A DNA stretch of 64,000 bases from NCBI RefSeq assembly GCF_900114445.1, contig NZ_FOTB01000002.1, positions 209,752-273,751 on the forward strand, read 5' to 3'. Below the pieces are notes generated by a model. The model made no database searches. It was not told the DNA's origin and saw only the letters and a list, made by a program, of their open reading frames with translations. Source of the stretch: Salinicoccus halodurans (lineage in GTDB: Bacteria; Bacillota; Bacilli; Staphylococcales; Salinicoccaceae). Position numbers and translations under genes: made by a program. Shown here piece after piece: positions 26,084-34,423 of the stretch (position 1 is its first letter; each line of letters opens with the position of its first letter).

Positions 26084-27532
26084 ATGACAAAGGAAAAGAA
26101 ACTGCCGAGTCTCGGTGTCTTGCTCACGATACTTGGGATGTTTGTTGTCATAATGTTTGGTTTTATAGTTATTTTGAAATTGCCGATACAACTGGCTCTA
26201 CTTGTAGTCTGGTTTGTGATACTGGGCTTTGGGGTGTACCTTGGCCACAATTATCTGGAAATGGAAAAAGGACTTTTAAAAGGTATCTATGAAGGCATGG
26301 GGGCAATTCTGATACTTATTGCGGTCGGCGCCCTGATCGGTTCCTGGATTGCCGGCGGGGTAGTGCCGACGATGATTTATTATGGTTTGAATATTATCAG
26401 TCCAAGTATCTTTCTGATGGCTGCCATGATTATTTGTGCGATTACTGCACTTTCCACAGGGACTTCATTTGGTTCTGCAGGTACAGCGGGGATTGCGATG
26501 ATGGGTATCGGGGAAAGCTTTGGGCTGCCGACTTATTTAGTTGCTGGAGCAGTTATTTCCGGATGCTATGTAGGAGATAAGATGTCGCCCTTATCAGATA
26601 CAACTGTAATGACAGCTTCGCTCTCAAGAGTGGATCTTTTCAGGCATATTAAGTCTATGTCATTCGTATCGATACCTGCATTTATCATTTCAGCGGTTCT
26701 TTACTGGATTGTGGGTGCAGTCATGTACGATGGGCAGGGGGATCTGTCGATTGCTGAAAATACCCTGACAGGTCTGGAGCAGAATTTCAATGTGTCCTGG
26801 ATGATGCTGATTCCGGCAGTAATAGTCATTATCATGCTGGCGTTTAAGTTGCCGTCAGTTCCAGTCATCCTATTTGGAGCATTACTGGGGAGTTTATGGG
26901 CGACACTGTTTCAGGGATACGGATTCATAGAAGCGATCCAGACACTGTATTCAGGCAGCGAACAGAGTACAGGAATCGCATTTATAGATAATCTGCTCAA
27001 CCGGGGCGGAATCACATTCATGCTTGAAGTCATCCTACTGATCATTCTGGCTTTGGGCGTTGGAGGTTTACTTCAGTCAATCGGTGCATTTACAGTGATT
27101 GGCAACCTGTTCGCCAAATGGGCGAACAATACCGGAAACCTTACGCTTACAACGATGCTGGCATCATTCTTCGGTGTATTCTTTGGCGGCGCAGCTTATG
27201 TTTCTTTGCTTACCGGCACCAAAATTACTGAAGAGAACTACGACCGTAAAAATGTGAGCCGCACACTGCTGTCAAGAAACGTTGAAGCCGGAGGTACAGT
27301 AACCACTCCTATGGTGCCGTGGTCTGATGGCGGTGTTTTCATGGCAACCACACTCGGCGTAGCGACATTAGCATACCTGCCATTCTTCTGGTATGGATTT
27401 TTAGTGATAATAATTTCACTGATATACGGTTATTTCGGATTATTCATAATGGAGAAAGATGCTCATGAAAAAGCGAAAGATGAAGATCATGAAGAAAATG
27501 GAGGATATGAAATCTATGAAAAAACAGTTTGA
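26084..27532 (+). CDS. NhaC-family antiporter / amino-acid carrier
   Basis: A 482-aa protein with about 12 membrane segments and NhaC hallmarks: ALIGSWIAGGVVPTMIYYG near residue 84, STGTSFGSAGTAG near 125 and GDKMSPLSDTTVMTASL near 163. Characterised relatives exchange Na+ with H+ or couple organic acids to H+/Na+. Within this operon it may import hydroxyproline or balance ions. The last codons and the stop lie inside the duplicated hypD copy (17-bp overlap with its ATG at 27516), so its C-terminal tail was probably altered by the duplication. Confidence 0.85.
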   Translation: MTKEKKLPSLGVLLTILGMFVVIMFGFIVILKLPIQLALLVVWFVILGFGVYLGHNYLEMEKGLLKGIYEGMGAILILIAVGALIGSWIAGGVVPTMIYYGLNIISPSIFLMAAMIICAITALSTGTSFGSAGTAGIAMMGIGESFGLPTYLVAGAVISGCYVGDKMSPLSDTTVMTASLSRVDLFRHIKSMSFVSIPAFIISAVLYWIVGAVMYDGQGDLSIAENTLTGLEQNFNVSWMMLIPAVIVIIMLAFKLPSVPVILFGALLGSLWATLFQGYGFIEAIQTLYSGSEQSTGIAFIDNLLNRGGITFMLEVILLIILALGVGGLLQSIGAFTVIGNLFAKWANNTGNLTLTTMLASFFGVFFGGAAYVSLLTGTKITEENYDRKNVSRTLLSRNVEAGGTVTTPMVPWSDGGVFMATTLGVATLAYLPFFWYGFLVIIISLIYGYFGLFIMEKDAHEKAKDEDHEENGGYEIYEKTV

Positions 27533-28377
27533 AGGGGCATTCCCCGTACTGATCACACCGATGCATAAGGATTACAGCGTGAATTACGATGGCATGAAAG
27601 AGAACGTGCAGTATTATCTGGACCAGAAGGCGGCCGGCATTGTCATTGTCGGCAGCACCGGCGAGTTTGCTTCACTGGACGAGGCGGAGAAGAAACAGAT
27701 CGTGGAGCTGGTGGGCCCGATGGTGAAAGATACCGATACGAAGCTTTTGGTGGGTATCGCCGACGAGCGGACAAGCAAGGTCATCGAGTATGCGAATCAT
27801 GCGGAAGACAATCATGCAGACGGCCTGCTGCTCATCAACTCCTTCTATCAGACGCCGACGGAAGAAGAGGCGTTCCATCAGTTCAAGGATGTGAATGATG
27901 TCAAAACAAAATCCATTCACTGCAAATATCGATCTGGAAAATGAAACGATTTATAAGATTGATAAAGAACTCGATAAAGTGCAGTACATCAAGGAATCGA
28001 GTGGTGACATCCGCAAAGTCCGGGCCATCGCAGATAATACGGATCTTGTATTGTTCTGCGGCTCGGATGACCTGGCATTCGAATCATTCGTGCAGGGGGC
28101 GACGGGCTGGGTATCCGTGGCAGCCAACATCGCACCGAACAGCGCGGCCAAACTGTATGAGCTGGTGAAGGCCGGCAAGTACGATGAAGCGAAGGCGCTC
28201 AATAAAGATCTGCTGCCGCTGTGTGAGTTCCTGGAGGACTCCGGCAAGTACGTCCAGATCGTCAAAAAGGCGATGGACCTGAAAGGTCTGAACGGCGGGC
28301 CTTCCAGAAAGCCGAGACTGGGTCTCGACGAAGAAGAGGTCAGTCAACTGAAATCACTGATGGAAAAACTGGATTAG
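27516..28377 (+). pseudogene. hypD second copy, inactivated by a 20-bp deletion
   Basis: Copy of the DapA-family deaminase. From ATG 27516 the protein is nearly identical to copy 1 (for example E18K and K94N), then loses 20 bases after GTGAATGA (27891-27898). This shifts the frame into KTKSIHCKYRSGK and a stop at 27942-27944. The rest of the gene is intact in another frame up to 28377. The deletion removes the catalytic Tyr of MMYNNP, so neither fragment should work. Ribosome site GGAGG at 27500-27504. Confidence 0.93.
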
Positions 28378-28457
28378 GCAACCCACAGAGCACTATCCCC
28401 GTATGACGCATAGAGAAAGGAGTAGTCCGTTCCCCTTGGACTACTCCTTTAATTTTG
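27522..28457 (+). repeat. direct repeat copy 2
   Basis: Second copy of 9312-10267, shorter by 20 bases. Its left edge supplies the stop codon of the NhaC-type gene and its right edge supplies the last codons of rpoN on the opposite strand, so it looks like the inserted copy. Confidence 0.95.
28416..28456. terminator. terminator shared by hypD copy 2 and rpoN
   Basis: Same 13-bp perfect stem as at 10226, duplicated with the gene. It reaches into the 3' end of rpoN on the minus strand. Confidence 0.88.
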
Positions 28458-29642
28458 ACTTAATATCTCATTTTTATATTTATTCACTGTTCTTCTGGAA
28501 AGGGTGACGCCGAATTCACACAGTTTCTTTGAAATTTTACTGTCCGGCATCGTTTCGAAGTCAGATAAGCTTTTAATCAGGTGCATTGCATAGCTGACAG
28601 AAGCACCGTTGCAGCATTTTTTCGACAGGAGTGACTTGATCGGGACAGTCCCTTTTGGAGACGACACGAATTTACCCGCAAGCAGGCGGCTGATTGTCGC
28701 TGGGCTGAGGGAAGTCGCATCGGCCAGGTCATTCTGATCCAGGGGGTTTAAAAATTCTGAAGTTCCCAACAGGAAGTCCCTCTGCTTATTCACAATGATG
28801 GTCAGCACACTGCTCAGATACATTTTCCGGGCGTTCAGAATTGAAGCCAGTTCTTCATAATCCCGCCTGTATTTCTCCATTTCCTTTTTGAAATCCTTAT
28901 CTTGTGACTGAATATCCAAAGGTTCGAATACGATGCAGTCTGAAAGATAATCATTGATGACAATATTGAATGATCTATTTTCAACTGAGATCGTTGCATC
29001 TGGTTCCAGATATTCAGGTTCATCCTCCGAGATGGGGGAGAGGGAGCAGGATTCAGTAATAAGCCGGACATACTCGAGCAGATCTGCTCTTTCATCATCC
29101 TCCAGGAAATCGAGGGCGCCGCTGTTGATCGCATCGAGGTTTGAGATGAACAGCGTGAACAGTTTTTCATTGTACATGTCCTGATTTCTCAGCTGGAATC
29201 TAAGAAAATCGTAAACATCCGTGCAGCCGATTCCTTTACGGTCATCATAGGCTTTCAGCATATTCAGTAGTCCTTGTACCTCTTCGGGCGAAGAACCGGT
29301 CATGTCAGAAACAGTTTTTGTATCCGCTTCCAAAAAGCCAGATGAATTAAGGGAATAAAGAATATACTGCATCGCTGTCTTCTTCTGTTCATCGAGGGTA
29401 CAGTTGAAATGGGTGAACAACTCAGTGAAAATGCCGGTCGATTGAGTCTGATAGTGATCGGATAAAGCCGAGAGAGGAATCCTATCTTCGCTTATGTAGA
29501 TCAGAGGGTTCTCATCACATTTATTTTTAATATAGTCGGTGAGTTCATGCGTGTCATACTTAAAAATACTGATGGAATTGTAGATGAAATTATTCAACGA
29601 AATACCAAGTTCATTCGCAACAAATGTATCAAGGTTTATCAT
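28449..29642 (-). CDS. rpoN: RNA polymerase sigma-54 factor, short and diverged
   Basis: About 397 aa; usual length is 430-490. Recognisable parts are a core-binding region, LNARKMYLSSVLTIIVNKQRDFL (split at residues 271-293), NPLDQNDLADATSLSPATISRLLAGKFV as the -12-contacting HTH (about 300-327), and the RpoN box SRRTVNKYKN (about 382-391) that reads the -24 element. Unusual points: the N-terminal activator-contact region lacks the normal Gln-rich pattern, the HTH has SPATISR where most have HESTVSR, and the protein ends only six residues after the RpoN box because the duplicated repeat supplies its final codons. ATG at 29642 is preferred (GGAGAG six bases upstream). Staphylococcus aureus lacks sigma-54 (general knowledge). 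Confidence 0.88.
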   Translation of the reverse strand: MINLDTFVANELGISLNNFIYNSISIFKYDTHELTDYIKNKCDENPLIYISEDRIPLSALSDHYQTQSTGIFTELFTHFNCTLDEQKKTAMQYILYSLNSSGFLEADTKTVSDMTGSSPEEVQGLLNMLKAYDDRKGIGCTDVYDFLRFQLRNQDMYNEKLFTLFISNLDAINSGALDFLEDDERADLLEYVRLITESCSLSPISEDEPEYLEPDATISVENRSFNIVINDYLSDCIVFEPLDIQSQDKDFKKEMEKYRRDYEELASILNARKMYLSSVLTIIVNKQRDFLLGTSEFLNPLDQNDLADATSLSPATISRLLAGKFVSSPKGTVPIKSLLSKKCCNGASVSYAMHLIKSLSDFETMPDSKISKKLCEFGVTLSRRTVNKYKNEILSQN

Positions 29643-29799
29643 TTTCAACTCTCCTTTATTCCTGCATGAAGCATTTAATACATACTAGCACAGACCATAG
29701 AAAGATTCTATATAACTGAACATATTATATGAAACGTTACAAACTATTAAAAAATATATAATAAATGAGTGTCATTCATATGCAATCCGAGGAGCAAAT

Positions 29800-29836
29800 G
29801 AAAAATCCGAAGAATATATAAATATTCTCCGGACTC
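29800..29836 (-). terminator. rho-independent terminator of the acyl-CoA-dehydrogenase-like gene
   Basis: On the minus strand, arms AGTCCGGAGAATAT and ATATTCTTCGGATT followed by TTTTTC. The rest of 29649-29799 contains only AT-rich sequence with no gene. Confidence 0.8.
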
Positions 29837-29843
29837 TGTTAGT

Positions 29844-31034
29844 TTATTCAGCGTTGCTTGTCATTTTTTCATTTCTTGCCTCTTTGATTCTGCTGATCGA
29901 TCCTTTGGCCAATCCGATAATGACCATGTCATCCATCGGCGGGTTGTGAAGTCCGGCACGGACGTTCCTATAGTGACGCTGCAGTTCGCTGTCGGCGGAC
30001 AGGCTTTTGGCGCCGACGACCCTCATTGCGAGATCGACGGCTTCCACTGCCTTATTGACGATTGAAGTCTTTACGGCACCGAGTTCATTTCCCATCTGCT
30101 GTCTTTCCTCGGCACTGCTTTCATCCCACTTCCGCGCCACGGAATAAAGGAAATGTTCGGATTCCATCAGCATCAGCTCAACGCGGCCGAGCTTCTCCTG
30201 GACGTTCGGCAGTTCGGAGATTGTCCCTTTGATGCTGTTCGGTGAATATTCTGCTGCGAAATTCACTGAAGCTTCCTGTGCTGCACGTGCAATCCCCAGG
30301 TAGCATGCCGGAATGTGGAGGAGCCATCCTGCCGGTGACTTCCTGCCGGGTGTCCTGTAGGAGACGAGGTCTTCTGCTTCCACCCTCACATTTTTCATTA
30401 TGAAGTCATGGCTGCCGGATGCGCGCATTGCGACCGAGTTCCACGTTTCATCGATATGGACGCCTTTAAGTGCAGTGTCGACAACAAAGTTGCCGACTTC
30501 ATCTGTGCCTTCAATGGATGCACTGATGACCGCATACTTCAATATCGGCGACAATGTGGCGAACGTCTTCCTGCCGTTCAGAATCCACCTGTCACCGTCT
30601 TTTCTCGCGGTCGTTTCCGGTCGGCCGCCCCGGGTCGGGCTGCCGGTCGCCGGCTCCGTCGCCAGGTTGTTGATGAGGGAGCCGTTTTCAATGACGTCAG
30701 CGACCACTTTCCTGTACTTCTCATCATCCCACGAGTGCTTCTCCCCGATATCCATGATGATACCCATATGCCAGCCGACGGACAGGGCCGTGGCGCCGTC
30801 ATTTTTTGCGATGATCTCCTGATGCTTCATCAATTCATGAAGGGAAACACCGCCACCGCCGTATTCCTTCGGAATGGACAGCTGCGGATAACCGATCGCC
30901 TTTAGGGCTTCGAAGTTTTCAAATGGGAAAGTGACATTCTCGTCGTGCTCCCGTGAAGACTCCTTGAATTTTTTGGCCGTTTCCTCCGTCAACGCCAGCC
31001 GGCCATTCATATCAAGTTCCTGTAATGTATTCAA
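29844..31034 (-). CDS. acyl-CoA dehydrogenase family flavoprotein
   Basis: A 396-aa protein with all three acyl-CoA dehydrogenase domains: LSIPKEYGGGGVS near residue 53, NLATEPATGSPTRGG near 122, WILNGRKTFAT near 148 and a C-terminal four-helix domain with VVGAKSLS. The usual catalytic Glu cannot be placed with certainty. Relatives beside sulfur-amino-acid transporters (B. subtilis YdbM, SfnB/DszC types) act in organosulfur metabolism, and this gene is divergent from a cystine-type ABC operon, sharing its control region. It could instead be a conventional fatty-acyl enzyme. Confidence 0.75.
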   Translation of the reverse strand: MNTLQELDMNGRLALTEETAKKFKESSREHDENVTFPFENFEALKAIGYPQLSIPKEYGGGGVSLHELMKHQEIIAKNDGATALSVGWHMGIIMDIGEKHSWDDEKYRKVVADVIENGSLINNLATEPATGSPTRGGRPETTARKDGDRWILNGRKTFATLSPILKYAVISASIEGTDEVGNFVVDTALKGVHIDETWNSVAMRASGSHDFIMKNVRVEAEDLVSYRTPGRKSPAGWLLHIPACYLGIARAAQEASVNFAAEYSPNSIKGTISELPNVQEKLGRVELMLMESEHFLYSVARKWDESSAEERQQMGNELGAVKTSIVNKAVEAVDLAMRVVGAKSLSADSELQRHYRNVRAGLHNPPMDDMVIIGLAKGSISRIKEARNEKMTSNAE

Positions 31035-31109
31035 GATGATACTCCTCTCCTAAAACCAACAATTAGACTATGAATTACTCTATTATCGCATCAACTCAGT
31101 CGTTTTTTC

Positions 31110-31144
31110 AATAGGGAGTAAGAAATAATCACTTAATCCCTATT
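31110..31144. promoter_or_regulatory. inverted-repeat operator in the divergent sulfur/ABC control region
   Basis: Arms AATAGGGAGTAAG (31110-31122) and CTTAATCCCTATT (31132-31144) are complementary at 12 of 13 positions. The right arm runs into the -35 box of the ABC operon promoter, so a bound protein should block RNA polymerase. A sulfur regulator of the CymR type is the obvious candidate from context, not from a verified motif match. Confidence 0.7.
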
Positions 31145-31171
31145 TGACAAGTAGGTAATAACCTTTATAAT
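31144..31171 (+). promoter_or_regulatory. strong sigma-A promoter of the amino-acid ABC operon
   Basis: Consensus TTGACA (31144-31149), 16-base spacer, consensus TATAAT (31166-31171). The gene starts 36 or 48 bp downstream. Confidence 0.88.
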
Positions 31172-31207
31172 AAACATATCATTTTTATTATTCTGACTAT
31201 ACATAGA

Positions 31208-31963
31208 GTGGGTGACGTTGTGCTTAACTTAAGAAATTTGAATCTATCCTTTCACGGCAATAAAGTGCTTGAGGATATCGATCTGGAAGTGAAAAAAGGC
31301 GAAGTCGTCACATTGATCGGGCCCAGCGGTACCGGCAAGACGAGCCTGCTCAGGTGCATCAACCTGCTGGAAAAACCGGACAGCGGCTTTATTTCCCTGG
31401 GTGGACTTGATTACGATTTCAGCTCCATTGATAAAAAAGAGACATTGAACCTCAGAAGGAAAACGGCAATGGTGTTCCAGCAATACAATCTATTCAAGAA
31501 CAAGACAGCCATAGAGAATGTGATGGACGCCCAGATGGTAGTCCAGAAGAAATCGAAAAAAGAAGCATATGAAAAAAGTATGGAAGAGCTGAAAAGAGTG
31601 GGGCTCGAAGCGAAAGTGGATGCATATCCGAACCAGCTTTCAGGCGGACAGCAGCAGCGTGTCAGCATCGCCCGGGCCCTTGCAGTGGAGCCGGAAGTCA
31701 TACTTTTTGACGAGCCGACTTCCGCACTCGACCCTGAACTGGTCGGTGAAGTCCTGAAATCCATCGAAGAAGTGGCGAAGTCGGGGATGACGATCATTCT
31801 GGTAACACATGAAATGTCATTTGCCCAGGATATTTCGGACAAGGTCGTGTTCATGGACAAGGGACAGGTTGCCGAATCCGGCAGGCCGGAACAGATATTC
31901 AAAGAATCGGATAATGCACGGACACAGCAGTTCCTGAATAAATTCTATGCAGCAGCACAATAA
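31208..31963 (+). CDS. polar amino-acid ABC transporter ATPase (cystine type)
   Basis: A 251-aa ATPase with Walker A GPSGTGKTS near residue 38, Q-loop VFQQYNLF, signature LSGGQQQR near 144, Walker B VILFDEPTSALD and the switch His in VTHEMSF. This is the polar-amino-acid type (GlnQ/TcyC/TcyN). The start may be GTG 31208 or GTG 31220; the latter gives the family-like beginning MLNLRNLNLSF. It leads a four-gene operon with one binding protein and two permeases. Confidence 0.9.
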   Translation: MGDVVLNLRNLNLSFHGNKVLEDIDLEVKKGEVVTLIGPSGTGKTSLLRCINLLEKPDSGFISLGGLDYDFSSIDKKETLNLRRKTAMVFQQYNLFKNKTAIENVMDAQMVVQKKSKKEAYEKSMEELKRVGLEAKVDAYPNQLSGGQQQRVSIARALAVEPEVILFDEPTSALDPELVGEVLKSIEEVAKSGMTIILVTHEMSFAQDISDKVVFMDKGQVAESGRPEQIFKESDNARTQQFLNKFYAAAQ

Positions 31964-31982
31964 GAGACAGGAGAGATGAATG

Positions 31983-32810
31983 ATGAAAAAACTAATAATA
32001 TTCACAGCGGTTCTGGGGGCTTTCCTTGCCGGCTGCGGCAGTGGCGGAGAAGAGAATGCGACAGCAAGTGAGGACGGAACGAGAACAGTTGAAGTGGCAG
32101 TCCCATCCTCATCGAAACCACTCAGTTATACGGGAGATGACGGTGAACTGACGGGTTACGAGGTCGAGATCCTGAAAGAAGTCGATGAAAAATTGGAGGA
32201 CTATGAATTCAACATCCAGGGTACGAGTGACAGCGCGGCGGAAATCGGTCTGGATACCGGCCAGTATGACATGATTGCACAAGGGTTGATCTTGTCCGAA
32301 GAACGAGAGGAAAGCTACCTGGTTCCCTCTGAACATAACGGATTCAGCCTGATGAAGATATTCGCGACAGCAAGCATGGAGGGAGAAATCGAGAGCCTCG
32401 ATGACCTTGCAGGCAAGAAAGTTGTACCGGTGACACCGACGGGCGGTGTGTTCAACTTGTTGACGGCATACAATGAAGAGCATCCGGATAACCAGATTGA
32501 CTTCAAGACATCAGACGGCGGCATTCCGACCTCCGATCGTCTGAAGGAAGTGGACGCCGGTACATATGATGCATTCGTGAACCCTTCCAACCTGGGACAG
32601 GGTGAAATCATTGAACAGGGCGGACTGGACATACATATTACAGAACCCGTTGAAGTGAATCCAACCTACTTCATGATCCATGATTCGGAAGAGAACGTGG
32701 AATTGAATGAGCAGGTCGGCGAGGCACTGGCTGAACTGAAGGATGAAGGTGTACTGTCCGATATTTCGAACGAGTTTTATGGAGAGGATATCTTCCAGTA
32801 CGAGGAGTAA
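31983..32810 (+). CDS. amino-acid ABC transporter substrate-binding lipoprotein
   Basis: About 275 aa. The signal peptide ends in a LAGC lipobox, followed by an SBP family-3 fold with PLSYTGDDGELTGYEVEILKEV (split over residues 36-57) and LKDEGVLSDISNEFYGEDIF at the C-terminus. The arginine that grips the alpha-carboxylate in most members is not obvious. It delivers a polar amino acid, probably cystine or a cystine/methionine derivative from context. ATG at 31980 and ATG at 31983 are both possible behind GACAGGAGAG. Confidence 0.85.
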   Translation: MKKLIIFTAVLGAFLAGCGSGGEENATASEDGTRTVEVAVPSSSKPLSYTGDDGELTGYEVEILKEVDEKLEDYEFNIQGTSDSAAEIGLDTGQYDMIAQGLILSEEREESYLVPSEHNGFSLMKIFATASMEGEIESLDDLAGKKVVPVTPTGGVFNLLTAYNEEHPDNQIDFKTSDGGIPTSDRLKEVDAGTYDAFVNPSNLGQGEIIEQGGLDIHITEPVEVNPTYFMIHDSEENVELNEQVGEALAELKDEGVLSDISNEFYGEDIFQYEE

Positions 32811-32841
32811 CCGAAACGCTGCATGAAGAGGAGAATGAATT

Positions 32842-33564
32842 GTGGATCTTCAATATATGATAAGTATTCTACCGGAGTTTTTAAGGGTCATCCCGATTAC
32901 CATGCTCGTCGTAGTGGTGTCTGCGGTCTTCGGCTTTCTGCTGAGTGTCCCGGTTGCGGGTATAAGAATCAGAAAAGTGCCGGTACTCAACCTTATAACC
33001 GACTTATATATATCATTTACGAGAAGCATCCCCATTCTGCTGCAGCTGTTCCTGTTCTTTTTCGGGATTCCGGTGCTGCTCCAGCTGCTGGGATTTGATG
33101 TGACAAATATAAGTGCGATGACGGCTGCGATCGTCTGCCTGATCATATACAATGGGGCGTACATGTCCGAAGTGATCAGACCGGCATATCTGGCAATTGA
33201 AAAAGGGCAGCATGAAGCGGCTGAGAGTCTCGGTTACACACGATTCCAAAAGCTGACTAAGATCATCATTCCGCAAATGACCCCGATTGCGCTGCCGGGT
33301 CTCGGAAATGCAATCATCCACCTGATCCACGACAGTTCGCTGGTCTTCGCGATCGGTGTGGTGGATATAATGGGGCTGGCGACAATAATCAGTTCCGGTT
33401 CCTTCGGCATGCAGCAGGTTGAAGTATTCCTCACAGTGGCATTTATTTACTGGGGTATTTCATTCGCTTCCGAGCAGATCATAAGATATCTCGAAAGAAG
33501 GAAGAAGCGGGTGCTTAACAGGACGGGATATGAGATGAAAGAGGAGGCTGAATACAATGTTTGA
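32842..33564 (+). CDS. amino-acid ABC transporter permease 1
   Basis: A 240-aa HisM/TcyB-type permease with about five membrane segments, FTRSIPILLQLFLFF near residue 59, and the EAA loop AAESLGYTRFQKLTKIIIPQ near 124. GTG start behind AGAGGAGA. Its 3' end overlaps the next permease gene by 8 bp, pointing to a heterodimeric channel. Confidence 0.9.
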   Translation: MDLQYMISILPEFLRVIPITMLVVVVSAVFGFLLSVPVAGIRIRKVPVLNLITDLYISFTRSIPILLQLFLFFFGIPVLLQLLGFDVTNISAMTAAIVCLIIYNGAYMSEVIRPAYLAIEKGQHEAAESLGYTRFQKLTKIIIPQMTPIALPGLGNAIIHLIHDSSLVFAIGVVDIMGLATIISSGSFGMQQVEVFLTVAFIYWGISFASEQIIRYLERRKKRVLNRTGYEMKEEAEYNV

Positions 33565-34252
33565 TATTGTCACTGTATTTGAAAGCCTGATTGAAATCGT
33601 CAAAGTCGTTCCAAAAACATTGTTCCTGGCTTTAGTCATCCTGATCCTCTCTTTTATATTGGGTGCGATGCTCACATACATCCAAAGTCTGAATATACCG
33701 GTGGTTAAACAGATCATTGCGGTACTGCAGTCATTTTTGAGAGGGACGCCGAACGTAGTCCTTCTGTACCTGGTGTATTACTCATTGCCGCTGGTTGTTA
33801 CGTCATTCCTGTCTTTATTCGGCGTGGGATTTGATCCGGCATCGCTGAATTCCGCAGCTGTAGTCATCGTGACTTTCAGCATCTGTTATTCAGTGTTCCA
33901 ATCGGAGATCATAAGAGGAGCCCTGCATTCATTGGATAAGGACCAGATAGAGGCTGCCCAATCATTGGGGTACAGTACAAGCCAGACGCTGAGGAAAGTG
34001 ATCATACCGCAGGTCATGACAGAGGCGCTGCCTGATACGATGAATGCCTTCCTGATCATCATCAAAGCCTTGTCGCTCGCATTCCTGGTTACGGTAGTCG
34101 ATATCTTTGCTCAGGCAAGATTGGTCGGTGCACAGACATTCAGTTATCTGGAAGCATTTGTAGCGGCTGCACTGGTATACTGGGTGATCTGTGGGGCGCT
34201 GACTTATGTGGTCAATAAATTGGAGAACAGAATGAGAAGAGGTTATGTGTAG
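33557..34252 (+). CDS. amino-acid ABC transporter permease 2
   Basis: A 231-aa permease paralogous to the preceding one. It has SFLRGTPNVVLLYLVYYSLP near residue 57 and the EAA loop AAQSLGYSTSQTLRKVIIPQ near 133. Two unequal permeases with a single ATPase and one binding protein resemble the B. subtilis TcyL/TcyM arrangement for cystine and related sulfur amino acids. Confidence 0.9.
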   Translation: MFDIVTVFESLIEIVKVVPKTLFLALVILILSFILGAMLTYIQSLNIPVVKQIIAVLQSFLRGTPNVVLLYLVYYSLPLVVTSFLSLFGVGFDPASLNSAAVVIVTFSICYSVFQSEIIRGALHSLDKDQIEAAQSLGYSTSQTLRKVIIPQVMTEALPDTMNAFLIIIKALSLAFLVTVVDIFAQARLVGAQTFSYLEAFVAAALVYWVICGALTYVVNKLENRMRRGYV

Positions 34253-34264
34253 AGATATCCTCAA

Positions 34265-34293
34265 GAAACCTGGAGCCTGGCTTCAGGTTTTTT
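34265..34293 (+). terminator. rho-independent terminator of the amino-acid ABC operon
   Basis: Stem AAACCTG / CAGGTTT with a GAGCCTGGCTT loop region, followed by a T run. Confidence 0.8.
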
Positions 34294-34423
34294 ATTTATA
34301 CGGTGCTTTTCGGCGGCAGTCAGGAGGCATTCTTTTTTGAACTGGATGATCCAGCATAGTACTATGTTAAAGTTCGATCAGGGCTTTGAAAACCTGGAGA
34401 TAATTAGAATAGGGGAAAATGAA

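Noticed and set aside
28416-28456. The hypD terminator hairpin as an attenuator of rpoN
   Set aside because: It lies at the 3' end of rpoN, not upstream of it, so it can only terminate.
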